Source of the DNA: Strobilurus pachycystidiatus | Taxonomy: Eukaryota; Basidiomycota; Agaricomycetes; Agaricales; Physalacriaceae | Direction: 5' to 3' | DNA length: 64,000 nucleotides | Assembly: GCA_019915135.1 (NCBI GenBank) | Contig: JAHLMK010000008.1 | Location: 1,674,001-1,738,000, forward strand | Made by a program: the position numbers and the translations under genes | Part shown: one piece after another, positions 11,509-22,210 of the stretch | Layout: each line of letters begins with the position of its first letter | Position numbering within the stretch: position 1 is the stretch's first letter | Notes under the pieces: model-generated | Database searches by the model: none | What the model saw: the letters and a program-made list of their open reading frames with translations, nothing else | What the model was told of the DNA's origin: nothing

Positions 11509-13359
11509 ATGCGCCTGCCACTTGATGCGCATTATGATCCCGGATTCCCGGACCTTGACTACATTTCGTCATTGCCCTCCTTCACATCAGCCGCCATGTC
11601 GGCAACCTACTTGCTTTTCTGTGGCCTATGCGTGACGGTCTTGAAAGAGTTGAATCAAAATGTTCTGGAGCCGTACATGGTGTGTGCTATTTGGGCTCAG
11701 CCGCACGAGGACGCCTTGTGACTTCCAGCCAGGATGAACCCTTCCACATCCCGCAAGCCCAAGCCTATTGCCGAGGAGACTTTCAGACATGGGATCCAAA
11801 AATCACCACTCCGCCGGGACTGTGCGTTTCTGTGCTTTGGCGTCGCGCTCATGGGGTGACACGTATCCACCAGCTACTTGATGAGCTTGGCTCTCAAATA
11901 CGTCTTTCTCTTCAAATGCAACGTGCCAATGCTGCGACTCACGACGACAATGACGCTGCTCGCGCTGCCCCTCGCATTGACGCGGTTACTATACATCTAT
12001 CAACGCGTCCGGCCACCTACATCGTATTTCACATCCTCGTCTGAGGCAGTCGTATTGGCCCTATTTCCTATCGCCTGGTTCTTCGGCTTTCTCTACTACA
12101 CGGAGGTACCCAGCCTTCTCCTTGTCGTCCTGACGTTCATCGCAGCTTCGGATGATAGTCATTGGCTGGCGGCATCGGTAAGTCTCGACGTTTAGGACAC
12201 ATTCAAACAGGGGATGAACATATTCTAGCTAGGCCTCCTCAGCTGCTTGTTTCGACAGACCAATATCATATGGGTGCTATACGCCTTCGCATACAGTATC
12301 CTAACGGAAATGCGTTTCCAACGACCAAATGAAGGCCCTAAGCTACACGACCCTCCGGCTCTTGAAGCTCATTTCGGTCAGTCAAGGCCAGTGTGATATG
12401 CAGCCATGACCTGACCGTCTGCAGGCGATTTGATTTTAATCTTGCAGAGTTTACCCCAAGTCTTCAGCAGGATTTTGAGATCATTTGTGCCATACACATT
12501 CCTGCTCGGGGTCTGTGCTGCCTTTGTGATTTGGAACGGAGGGATCGTGCTAGGTGGCATAGTTTCAGCTACACGTTTGTCAAAATGCTGAGATGAAGAA
12601 CACAGGGGACAAGTCGAATCATATTCCATCGCTGCATATCCCTCAAATTTACTATTTTGTGGGCTTTGCTACTGCCCTGGGATGGCCTGTTCTTCTCACC
12701 GGAGGCGACGGAGCTGCTTCTCTCATGAAGGAGATACGCAGGCGAATGTTCGGAACTCGATCGTGAGTAGTTTTTCAACCGGACAAGCAAACGCTCACCA
12801 TTACTTACAGGCGATGTGTTGCGACAACACTAACAGCGGCTGTGATGGCGTTTACTATCCATGAATTCACGTATGTGGCGAAAACTTTAGATGTATCCTC
12901 CTGTAACTGTGTATCCCAGCATACAACATCCCTTCCTCTTGTCCGACAACCGGCACTATGTGTTCTACGTGTGGCGTCGGGTCTTTCTTGTTCATCCTCT
13001 TGCTCCGTACATGCTCATTCCAGCATACATAGCGTGTGCTTGGGCGTGGTTTTTGCGTGTTGGTACGTCGAGCTTTTCCCCTTCATACAAGAGAACACTG
13101 ACTCCGGAGTGAAGGACGCGACCAAACACTACTGCAGACTGTGATCCTTCCGATATTCACTTTGATCACATTAATGCCCACTCCGCTCTTGGAGCCCCGC
13201 TATTTCCTGATACCGTATATTTTATTGCGAGTACAAGTGGCCGATTTGTCGTCCTGGGGAATCGCGTTGGAGGCTACCTGGTATCTAGCTATAAACGCGG
13301 TGACTATGGGAGTCTTTCTCTACCGTCCCCGCGAAGGCGTTGGTAGATTTATGTGGTAG
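11509..13359 (+). CDS. ALG10: ALG10 alpha-1,2-glucosyltransferase
   Basis: Nine exons (11509-11679, 11733-11821, 11874-12177, 12229-12376, 12425-12553, 12606-12762, 12811-12870, 12920-13062, 13115-13359) give 481 residues with consistent phases. ALG10 (Die2) adds the terminal glucose to the lipid-linked oligosaccharide in the ER membrane, the last step before transfer to proteins. Diagnostic motifs are YMDEPFHIPQAQAYC and WDPKITTPPGL near the N-terminus, FRQTNIIWV in the middle, and LLEPRYFLIPYILLR near the end. At least ten hydrophobic segments fit an ER multi-span enzyme. The first methionine in frame is used; the short N-terminus before the first membrane segment agrees with the family. 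It follows the dioxygenase closely on the same strand. Confidence 0.93.
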
Positions 13360-13591
13360 ACTATACTGAACCATCACTCATGGACCGTTGTGGAAAGTTA
13401 TGGCGTGCAAAAGAGCAGGTTGTAATGTTGTCAAGTGGCGTTCCCACTCGATAAAAGGGGTTAGACCTAATCGGGAGACGAACCAACGCGATAACTTCGA
13501 CTTCAACTTGAGCTCAAACCACCACCGGTGACCACTGTCGCTCGTGCAGTGGCGCCCACTTTGTCTTTTGCCCACTCTTTCTCCTGTAGCC

Positions 13592-15576
13592 ATGCCCGTC
13601 TCCGACGCCCCGCCCGCCAAGGCGACCAGATCGTCGTCAATTCGCCATTCCCTAGGATTCGCTTCAGTTGGAAAGGCATTGGCAGATGTCATGAACAAAG
13701 ACGGCAAAGAGAGCGACAAGGGCTCGAAGAGAGCCGTGAAGGAGTCACGCCGCTCCAGTGCCATCCACCTCGCCGCCACTGCCTCTCGGGCCACGAGAGA
13801 GGTCACCTCGCCTGAGGCGAAAGTCGACTCTCCGGACACGAAAACCGTCACCCGCAGGAGAGGGTCCACCGCGCGGACACTGGCAAAGCCAGCCGACGCT
13901 GCATCGCCGCCCGTGGTGGGAACAGTCACGCGCACGTCGTCTTCGCTACGGCCCCGACCGGGCGCATCATCTGGGCTGCCCAAATACCGGCCTAAATCCA
14001 TCATCCAGGACGCACCACCCAAGAAATCAGACTCGCCAACTTCTTCACGACGACCGTCAGGGTCGTCCGAAAAGGTCTCCGAGAGCGCCAGCCCGTCAGA
14101 CGAAACAGACAGCACGCCGTCCAAGGCTAAGGCCTTCAAGGTCGACCTTCCTAAGTCCTCGCACATCACACCCCCTGCCACACCCACGAAGAGCAAGCCG
14201 TCCACTCCATCGAAGGGAAAGCCATCCACTCCATTGAAGCAGGCTTCACCTTCTCGGCCCACGAAATTGGCCAAAGTTACTGCTGCGGCCCCTTCTTCTA
14301 CGTCCTCTTCTAGCACCTCCAGCATTACTCGCACGCCAAAGACTCGTGACATCAAGACTCCCGTAAAGAAAACTTCGGTCAACCATTCCCCATCCCCTTC
14401 ACGTTCACTTAACGACTCTCCGTCGGCCCGCCATGTCAGGTCTAAATCTGCATCGGATGCTGTCGCAAATATGTCCAATATCATAGAAGTTGATAGCGAT
14501 GAGGACTCCGACGAAGAGGACGTCGCCATGCTTCTTGTACCCTCGACACAAATGGGTAATTACTTATCTCCCCCCTCTTTCTCTGCCATTATCTAATCTA
14601 CTCTATAGATCTTAGTGCACCGACGCCTGCAATGCCTCGCATCCGCTCCTCACGCCAACGACTGACTCCACGAACACCAACGCGTCCGGCATTGCCCACT
14701 CGCTCTCAATTGTCCTATATCTCTCCTCTTCCTCCAGACGACGAAAGTTCCCCATCATCTCGACCCAATCCACCCTCAGGTGGTGCCCCTCGAGGCTCAA
14801 TTCTATCATGGGAACAGATCGCACAGGAAGCATCCAGAACATTAGGCGACGACGAAATCGAAAACATGATTTCTGACGTCCCAGCCCCATTTAGGTCCGG
14901 TGCTGCATCGCCCCTGCCCTCCTCGATGCTGCTGGACATCCCAGAGAGCCCTTGTTTGAGTGCCTTGAACTCGCCAAGCGACTTTGGTTCTATCTCTCAA
15001 GTTCTTTTGCCCGATGTGACGCCGTCTCCTGCAGTCCACAATCGCCGAGTTAGTCGCGGTCCCTTCGATGTTCCAGTCGCGGATGGCGCTATAGTCACCC
15101 TGCTCCGCATGCAACTAGAGTCGGCTGAACACATGGCGAAAGAGCGCTTGATTCAGCTGCAGGCGCTCGAGGAAGAGGTTCACAATGTCAAGCAGGAACG
15201 CCTGCGTGACGCTGAACAGCTGTCGATGCAGGTCGGTACGATGGAGAACCAGCTCCGCTCTAGCCTCGAAGCTCGAGAGCGCTCTGAGGCTGAGCAGGCA
15301 ACGTATATTGCCGCTTTGGAGAGCCAGCTCAAGGACGCGGTGACGGCACGCGACAAGATTGCGAAAGAGCGGAGTCAAGTGCAGAGCAAGGCTAAGAGCC
15401 TTCACTCTTCGAGATTGAAATGGGATTGTGCCGCAACGGCGCGCGCGACCTCATTGCGGTGGAGGACGGTGGGTGAGCTTGCGGAGAGCGAGATGGAGGT
15501 ATTGGAGAGTGATCAGCAAATGCTGGCCGTTCTTCTCTTGCAGTTGGAGCAGGCACGCAAGAAAGTGTCTATGTAG
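13592..15576 (+). CDS. disordered protein with C-terminal coiled coil
   Basis: Two exons (13592-14555 and 14609-15576) around a 53-nt intron give 643 residues. The first 330 residues are low-complexity and rich in Ser, Thr, Pro, Lys and Ala, with many T-P and S-P sites (for example TPSKGKPSTPLK) and an acidic patch ending the first exon (VDSDEDSDEEDV). The last 160 residues are a continuous heptad-rich coiled coil rich in Glu, Gln, Arg and Leu. No enzymatic motif is seen. The composition resembles fungal microtubule- or chromatin-associated scaffold proteins, but I do not recognise the family. The start chosen is the first ATG after a stretch of upstream sequence with no other Met in frame. 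Confidence 0.65.
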
Positions 15577-16041
15577 ATTTTGTTTCTGTTTGTTGTAGGT
15601 GGGGTTGAACCTATCTCTATGCTATCTATTCACACCCGTCCAGAGCACTCGTATCTCATTCTTCTGTATTTCTAGCCATCTGCATGCTTAATGTTTGGTT
15701 TCCGTTTCATCTATCCGTGTGCCTCTTTTGTCTATTCAATTGGCGACTGATTGTTACGACTTGATACATTTGAAAGCTTGACATACACTACAGTTCCCAA
15801 CGACAATCAGATGCGCAGCTTCGGAAAAGCCGAGGACGTAAGGTCGGCGTACGGCGGTTCCGGTCATTGTGTCAGATTCTGACTCTTTGTAGCCCTCAGC
15901 TCGGAACCGCAGTCACTATAAGGATAGGAATGTATGGCCAAGAAACATCAACCCAATTTCTATCAACCCAACCAACACCTCTACAACCCAACTCAGAAGG
16001 AAGTTTATCATCAAACTCCCCCTTCATTTTGACTACATTGT
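15577..16041. other. intergenic, promoter of eIF4A gene
   Basis: This 465-nt gap between two co-directional genes holds the 3' end of the coiled-coil gene and the upstream region of the eIF4A gene. The 100 nt before the start are CA/CT-rich, with repeated CAACCCAA-type blocks around 15948-15990, as often seen upstream of strongly expressed fungal translation genes. I see no coding sequence or RNA gene. Confidence 0.4.
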
Positions 16042-17565
16042 ATGAAAGTGTACGAGAATATCCCCTCGTACCAGCCTGTCATCGACTCACGAATTGTTCT
16101 CATACAGAGAAGACACCGTTCAAGATGCCAACGTAACTGAAATCCAGTCTAACTGGGACCAAGTTGTCGACAGGTAATCATCCTCCTTCAATCCTTGGCC
16201 GGCGATGCTCAGTCATTCCAGTTTCGATGAAATGAATTTGAAGCCGGAACTGCTACGCGGTATATACGCATACGGGTGAGTATCTCAATCACCGTGGCGG
16301 CCTCGCATTAGTCTCACTAGGCTGTCCTGGCAGATTCGAGAAGCCTTCCACCATCCAGCAGCGCGCCATCATCCCTGTCAGCTCCGGGAAGGATGTCATC
16401 GCCCAAGCCCAGTCTGGTACGGGAAAGACGGCCACATTCACTGTGTCTATCCTCCAGAGGCTGGATTCGACCGCTCAGGTCACTCAAGCAGTCATCCTCG
16501 CTCCTACTCGTGAATTGGCTACCCAGATTCACGCCGTGGTGGTCGCGCTCAGTGATTATATGGGCGTCAGTACCTTAGCCTGTGTTGGAGGAACCAACGT
16601 CCAAAGAGACATGGCCGTGCTTCGCTCCGGTGTCCAAGTCGTCGTCGGTACTCCCGGGCGCGTGCTTGACATGATCAAGCGCGGAGCTCTACGTGGTGAT
16701 ACAGTCAGGATCTTGTGCATCGACGAGGCGGATGAGATGCTCTCGCAGGGCTTCACAACGCAAGTCTACGATATCTTCCAGCTTCTTCCCGGAGATATCC
16801 AGGTGGCGCTGTTCTCTGCTACCATGCCAGCCGAGGTTCTCGATGTCACGGAGAGATTCATGCGCGATCCCGCCCGCATTCTGGTCAAGAGGGAAGAGGT
16901 GACGCTCGAGGGGATCAAACAGTTCTACGTCGCCTTGGAGAAGGAGATGTGGAAGTTTGACACGCTCTGCGACATTTATGAAACGGTCAATGTCGTCAAG
17001 GCGGTTATCTTCTGCAACAGCAAGAGGAGAGTCGATGTATTGGCGGAGCAGATGAGGGAACGCGACTTTACTGTGTCTGCCTTGGTGAGCGATGCAACCT
17101 ATTTGCGTTTTCGGAAGCTCATCGTGTCTTATAGCACGGCTCCTTGGAGCAGGAAGAGCGCAAGACCATCATGAAGGAATTCCGCAGTGGCGCGTCCCGT
17201 GTCCTGATCACAACAGACCTCCTCGCGCGGGGCATCGACATCCAGCAGGTTTCATTGGTTATCAACTATGATTTCCCTACCAACAAGGAAAACTATATCC
17301 ACCGCATTGGACGTGGCGGTCGATTTGGCCGGAAGGGTGTTGCCATCAATCTTGTATCGACCAATGATGTTCCCATGATGAGAGAGGTTGAGCGTGAGTC
17401 GTGTTCTCAAGCGTATGTTATCTGGCGGTGCAGTGAATGACCGTCACCGTCTAGGCTTCTATAGCACCCAGATCGAAGAGATGCCGCTCAACATTGCGTC
17501 AGTAACTGGTTTAAGATGGCTTGCGGGTGTAGCTAACGGCGTTCATTTACAGGGATCTCATCTAA
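16042..17565 (+). CDS. TIF1: translation initiation factor eIF4A (DEAD-box RNA helicase)
   Basis: Seven exons (16042-16049, 16108-16173, 16222-16275, 16334-17084, 17135-17393, 17455-17497, 17553-17565) give 397 residues, the normal eIF4A length. The first exon carries only eight coding bases; it is inferred from a GTACGA donor that restores frame to [16 protein letters not shown]. The last exon supplies ADLI plus stop, the canonical eIF4A C-terminus. Helicase motifs in order: [53 protein letters not shown]. The [10 protein letters not shown] form and the [19 protein letters not shown] start separate it from FAL1/eIF4AIII. The protein unwinds 5' UTR structure as part of eIF4F. Confidence 0.95.
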
Positions 17566-17750
17566 GCTCGAAGGCTTTGAAACGATTTGAAGGAAGGAGG
17601 TGCGGCGTCTGCCGTCAACTAGCTCCATTTAGTCATGTATACCGCGCGCACTTTGAACACTGTATAAAGAATCACATTTCTGAATACATAGCCGGGCGCG
17701 GCTTTCACTCCTTCCTCGTCGTCCCACCCGCCATTCCTCAAGTTATCGCT

Positions 17751-18736
17751 ATGTCTGACTCGCTATGCTTTCAACAACGCTCTTGCATTGATGTCTATGA
17801 ATATTCGCCCGTCTTCGAGCACGTGGATGCGCCGGTGAGTGCTGTAAGCATGCACCACGATGTCTACGCGTCTGACACGTCGCCCAGGACTCTTGGATTG
17901 CATTCACATCCCACTATGCCCCCGTCCTCAAAGGCGGCGCACCCACATCCTATAGCGATCCGCGTTCAAAGCGATGGAGTTGCGGCAGTGCGGTATCGGC
18001 CGTCTCTTCGTCCTCGTCCTCGTCCACGCCGAACAGTCCTCGCGCTGTGGCGTTCCCAGAACGATGTGCCCGTCGTAGCTCCGTCCTATACAAGACATCG
18101 GACGCGGAAGACGTCCAGGCTCGGAAGCGAAAGGCGAGGTCGTCTATCGTATACAAGAAGACCTTGCCTGACGTCCACGACGCGTCGACTCCTCCGGCTC
18201 TGCTCCCGACCTCCGTCACCTCTGTACAGAAGCGAAGTGTCTTGTCATCCACTGCTCTCGCTGCTTGGGCGTGGACCGTTGGCTCCTTCATCTCCCGTCG
18301 GAGAATGGCTGCTCGCCGCCGTTCTCTAAAACCACTTCATCTCGCTGCCCAGTACTCTGATTCACCACGACGACTACGGGCCAATTTCTGTTGGCGTATC
18401 ATCTCTCAGCATATCGCCCAGAAGAAACCCAGGCCCGTCTCTACTCATCAGTTAAAGCCGCTGGTTCTTCCCTCGACTCAGCCCTCTGAGCCCGTTGACT
18501 TCCCATTGTGGCTAGCATATATCATGCAAAGATTGGTATCTTGTGGTATGGGCGGCGCAGCGATGTTAATACGGACGATGTGGTTTTCTATGTGCTTGAC
18601 TACCCGATACTTCTTTCGTTATCCCAAACTTCTCCTCACGCTCTTTTCATACGTTGTCGTTGCTTGTTTTCGACGCATTCTTCCTTCACGAATTGTCTGG
18701 GACACTTACTATCGTTATTACACTATAAAGGTATAA
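17751..18736 (+). CDS. orphan protein with possible C-terminal membrane segment
   Basis: Two exons (17751-17834 and 17888-18736) joined by a 53-nt intron in phase 0 would give 310 residues. I recognise no family. The N-terminus contains SCIDVYEYSPVFEHVDAP, followed by a Ser-rich and Arg/Lys-rich middle. Near the C-terminus there are hydrophobic runs (around LLLTLFSYVVVACF) that could span a membrane. The C-terminal third has a less convincing composition and a further intron or earlier stop is possible. A diverged copy of the first exon and its donor appears to sit at about 21889-21950 (see findings). Tandem with eIF4A, convergent with DBP4. Confidence 0.45.
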
Positions 18737-19019
18737 TCAGTGTCACTACCCGAGTCTGTACTAGTTTCGAGATTCTATTCGAACTGTTGGCTCCAAAATT
18801 AAGGAGCGAATCATTGTCCGTCTGTTGCGCTTCATTCCAGGCGTCAGCTAGATGCATAACTCTCATGTAGCCTGGAAACCCGGCTCTATTAGTAGCGAAG
18901 ACAATCGTTCTAACTCTCATGTATCACGTCGGACAGAGACGCGTGACCAGTTCTCGAAGCCAACACATGAACAATGAAAGTAGTCGTATAGTAGTGTATT
19001 CTGGTTTGCCCATACTATG

Positions 19020-21756
19020 CTACCGACCACCACGTAAGAATTGCAGTGCAAGTTCTTCGTCATCCTCAACGGAATGGGTGGCTTTCACCCGAGCGGTGTT
19101 CGCCCTTGCCCGCTTGGGCGGCGGGGGAGCTTCGTCTTCATCATCCGAATCGACGTCGGGAATATCGAAGTCCGGGCTTACATAGCCGTCGTCTTCATCC
19201 TCATCCATAGGCGCAATGTATGCACCCACGCCCTCGTCGTTATCCTAGTCATAAACATCAGCGGGCAGAACATGACCGAGTCAAATGAACCTACATATCC
19301 CTTCTCCTTCTCCTTCCGTTTACGCTTCTTCTCCCGCTTCTTATCTCTTGCCTCCTCCTTGTCGACAACATCCGCGACCTTCAGTTTAGTCCGGCCGTCT
19401 TCCGCGTACTTGGCAACCTCCTGCATCACACCCTCCATGCCGCCCTTCTCTTTCACCCACTCATCTGCATCCGCAACAGCATTGGCAAGGCGCGCCTCTC
19501 CGTCATCGTTGAAGACCAACTTCTTGCTGGTGGGCGCATGGAGCAGAAGCGTCTTCTTTGCATTCCCAAGCTTTGCCTTCCGATGTGACAGATTGTCTTC
19601 CCTTATATGCACCAGCGGAGCAGCGTCTTCTTCAGGGAGCTCATGATCAACACGCTTGAGTGTCATAAAGTCGTCGTCGTCGTCTCCGGCGTCGCGGTCG
19701 ACGAGTTTGTCGTAATGTTGTGTTAAAACGTCTTGGTTCTTTCGCCCGAACATTCGGTCGTACTTTGTCCGCACGGCGGTGGACTGAGGGTGTGTTATAA
19801 AGCTGTTGGCAGCTAATGATGGAAAGCTTACTTTGGAAGGTGCTGCTTCTTCCTCTCCCTCTTCCTCTTCACTAGAAGAGTGAGCTTCACCGTCATCCTC
19901 TTCTTCTTCGGCGTCAGAAACCTTGAGTGCTTCTGTCGTTGCCTTCGTTGCAGTCCGGTCGGCGTTTTTCTTCTTCTTTGCCATCTCCTTGCTGAGGAAC
20001 TTGATCTTTGGGGCACCGGGAAGACCCAAGGACTCCGCATACTCTTCAACAGGCAACTCGGACAACTTGAAGATCGACTTGTCCTTATGCAGATGCACTG
20101 AGCGCAGGTATGACACGAAAGCCTATGAGGTGTTCAATAGGATTGTCAGAGGGCAGGCAGGAACGGAACGTACACGTTGACCAAGATACTTGAGTTCCGG
20201 ATCCTGGAATGCCAAGTTCTGCAACTGGTTTTCGATGCTCTGAGACTTGCTACCGCGGACCTTGAGCTTGTCGATTTTGATCGACTTTGTGCTCAGGGCA
20301 GCCAACATCCCCTCTTCTTCGCTGGGCATCAAGAATAGTAAACCTTTTCCTTTACTCTCGTACCGAGCCGTGCGTCCAACGCGATGTATGTAGGTGTCTG
20401 CGTCCTCGGGTGCGTCCACTTGCAAAACCCAATCCACCGAAGGGAAGTCCAAACCACGAGCGGCAATGTCCGTGGCGATCAAGACAGAGTGTTTGGAGGT
20501 TATGAACTTGTTGTACATCGTCAATCGCGCCGATTGCTTCTGCTTGCCGTGGAGATGTATGAGTGAGATACCTGGGTGCATTTTGCAGAATGTCTCGTAA
20601 ACGAAGCGGACTTGTTTACAGCTGGATAGGAAGACAAGGGTTTTGGATTGGAGATGAGACTTGATGAAGCTCCAGAGGACGGAGAGCTTTTGATCCAAGG
20701 TACATACGAGGTAGTGCTGGGAGAGATTGTCTGGAGTCGTCGAAGTGGCGTTGGTGGTTTCAGCGTCGGCATCCTGAATACCAATTGAAACAGGATCTTT
20801 GAGGCTGAGACGAGCTAGATCGCTGACAGACTGTGTCTGAGTAGCAGAGAATAACAATGTTTGACGAGACTTGGGAAGATGAGAAAGAAGAGCCGACAGG
20901 GTCTTGGAGAAGCCCATGTCCAGGATGCGGTCAGCTTCGTCGAGGACTGAGCTCCCGTCAGAGTAATTCGCCGAGATAGACAAATAACGCACCGAGGATT
21001 TGGACATTGTCGGCATCGAACCCAAAAGTCTGATCCATGTGCTGCAGAAGCCGACCTGGCGTAGCGACAAGTATGTTCATGCGAGCAAGACGGTCGCGTT
21101 CGTCCTTGACATTCTTTCCACCAATAACGAGACCGGCTGAGAATGAATGGTAGCCACCGATTGAGCGCAAGACATCGAAGATCTGGACAGCCTATCGTGC
21201 GTAGCTGAGTAAAAGTGATAAGTTTGAGAGGACCGTGGACGCACTAATTCACGAGTTGGAGATATTATGAGAGCCCCCAGGCCATCCGTCGGCCCCCATT
21301 TCCTTCTGTGTAGGATTTCAAGTACAGGTATGAGGAACGCCAATGTCTTGCCGCTCCCTGTCCGCGCAGCGCCAAGGACGTCCTTCCCCTTCAGTGATAC
21401 TGGAATGCTCTGCGCTTGGATGTCGGTGGTGTTCACGAAGAAAGCCTTCTTGAGACCTGTTCCCTCGGTATCAGCGCAAGTAGGCACACGGGCGATGTTC
21501 GATCCTTACCGCGCTTGGTATTTTCCGAGATGGGAAGCTCAGCAAACGTCTTCGCACTATCAGAGGATGACTAGTCCTGTGTTAGTGAGCACGACTCGGG
21601 TGAGTCGACACAGCAACTCACGAATTCCAATGCCTTTTGCTCTAATGCTTCAATTTTTTGGTTTTCCGAAATTTGTCTTGCTTTGGCAAAGCGGATAGCA
21701 TTTTTCTTGCTTTTCACGGGCTTCTTGGACGGCCCAGCCTTTGGCTGAGTGCTCAT
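19020..21756 (-). CDS. DBP4: DEAD-box RNA helicase DBP4 (HCA4/DDX10)
   Basis: Seven exons (21756-21622, 21570-21510, 21456-21245, 21191-20993, 20946-20174, 20122-19295, 19244-19020) give 810 residues; introns are 46-53 nt. Helicase motifs: [13 protein letters not shown] (Q motif), [62 protein letters not shown]. The RILDMGF extension and the conserved helicase-core neighbour [17 protein letters not shown] are typical of Dbp4. The long C-terminal part is acidic and then Lys/Arg-rich, as in nucleolar helicases. Dbp4 releases snoRNAs such as U14 from pre-ribosomes during small-subunit maturation. A Met at 21852 is in frame upstream, but its 32-residue hydrophobic extension does not fit a nucleolar protein. 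Confidence 0.93.
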
Positions 21757-22210
21757 GGCGATCCCAGGTAAGAAGAGTGCGAGAGTAAAGAACAAGGAAA
21801 AGATTTGCACCGCCACCACATCGGTAGCAATAAAGGAGCCGGCGGCTTCCATTCTGCTATCTCTTGAGTTCGGCTTGAGTTGCTACTCATGTACTCTGAA
21901 GAATGCTCTTGCATTGATGTCAAGAAGCCTCGCGCCGTAACTTATTTGAGCACGTTCATATCTTGGTGAGCGCAACGTGTGCCACGACTCGGACGTCTAC
22001 GACTACAAAAGTCTGAACTACTTCGCCTACTTACTACGGAAGCCTTCCTCGATTAGTTCGCTAGGTCTCTCGATTCTTGAGAACGCGTTCACTCTGTTAC
22101 AGAAATCATCCAATTGCAAAGCAAGAATAACAATACAACACGATACATAGGATATATGACTAGTAAACAAATAAGATTGAAGATGCGAATCATGGCCTAA
22201 CCTAAAACAT
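21757..22210. other. intergenic with a diverged exon-like fragment
   Basis: This 454-nt gap lies between the DBP4 start and the KNL1 stop. On the plus strand it holds a Met codon at 21889 followed by YSEECSCIDV, sharing an exact 17-nt run (21905-21921) with the first exon of the orphan gene at 17751. No complete gene can be built from it. The rest should contain the DBP4 promoter. Confidence 0.35.

Noticed and set aside
21757..21852. Extended N-terminus for DBP4 from an upstream Met
   Set aside because: The extra residues form a hydrophobic, signal-like stretch that does not fit a nucleolar helicase; the Met at 21756 matches the usual basic start.
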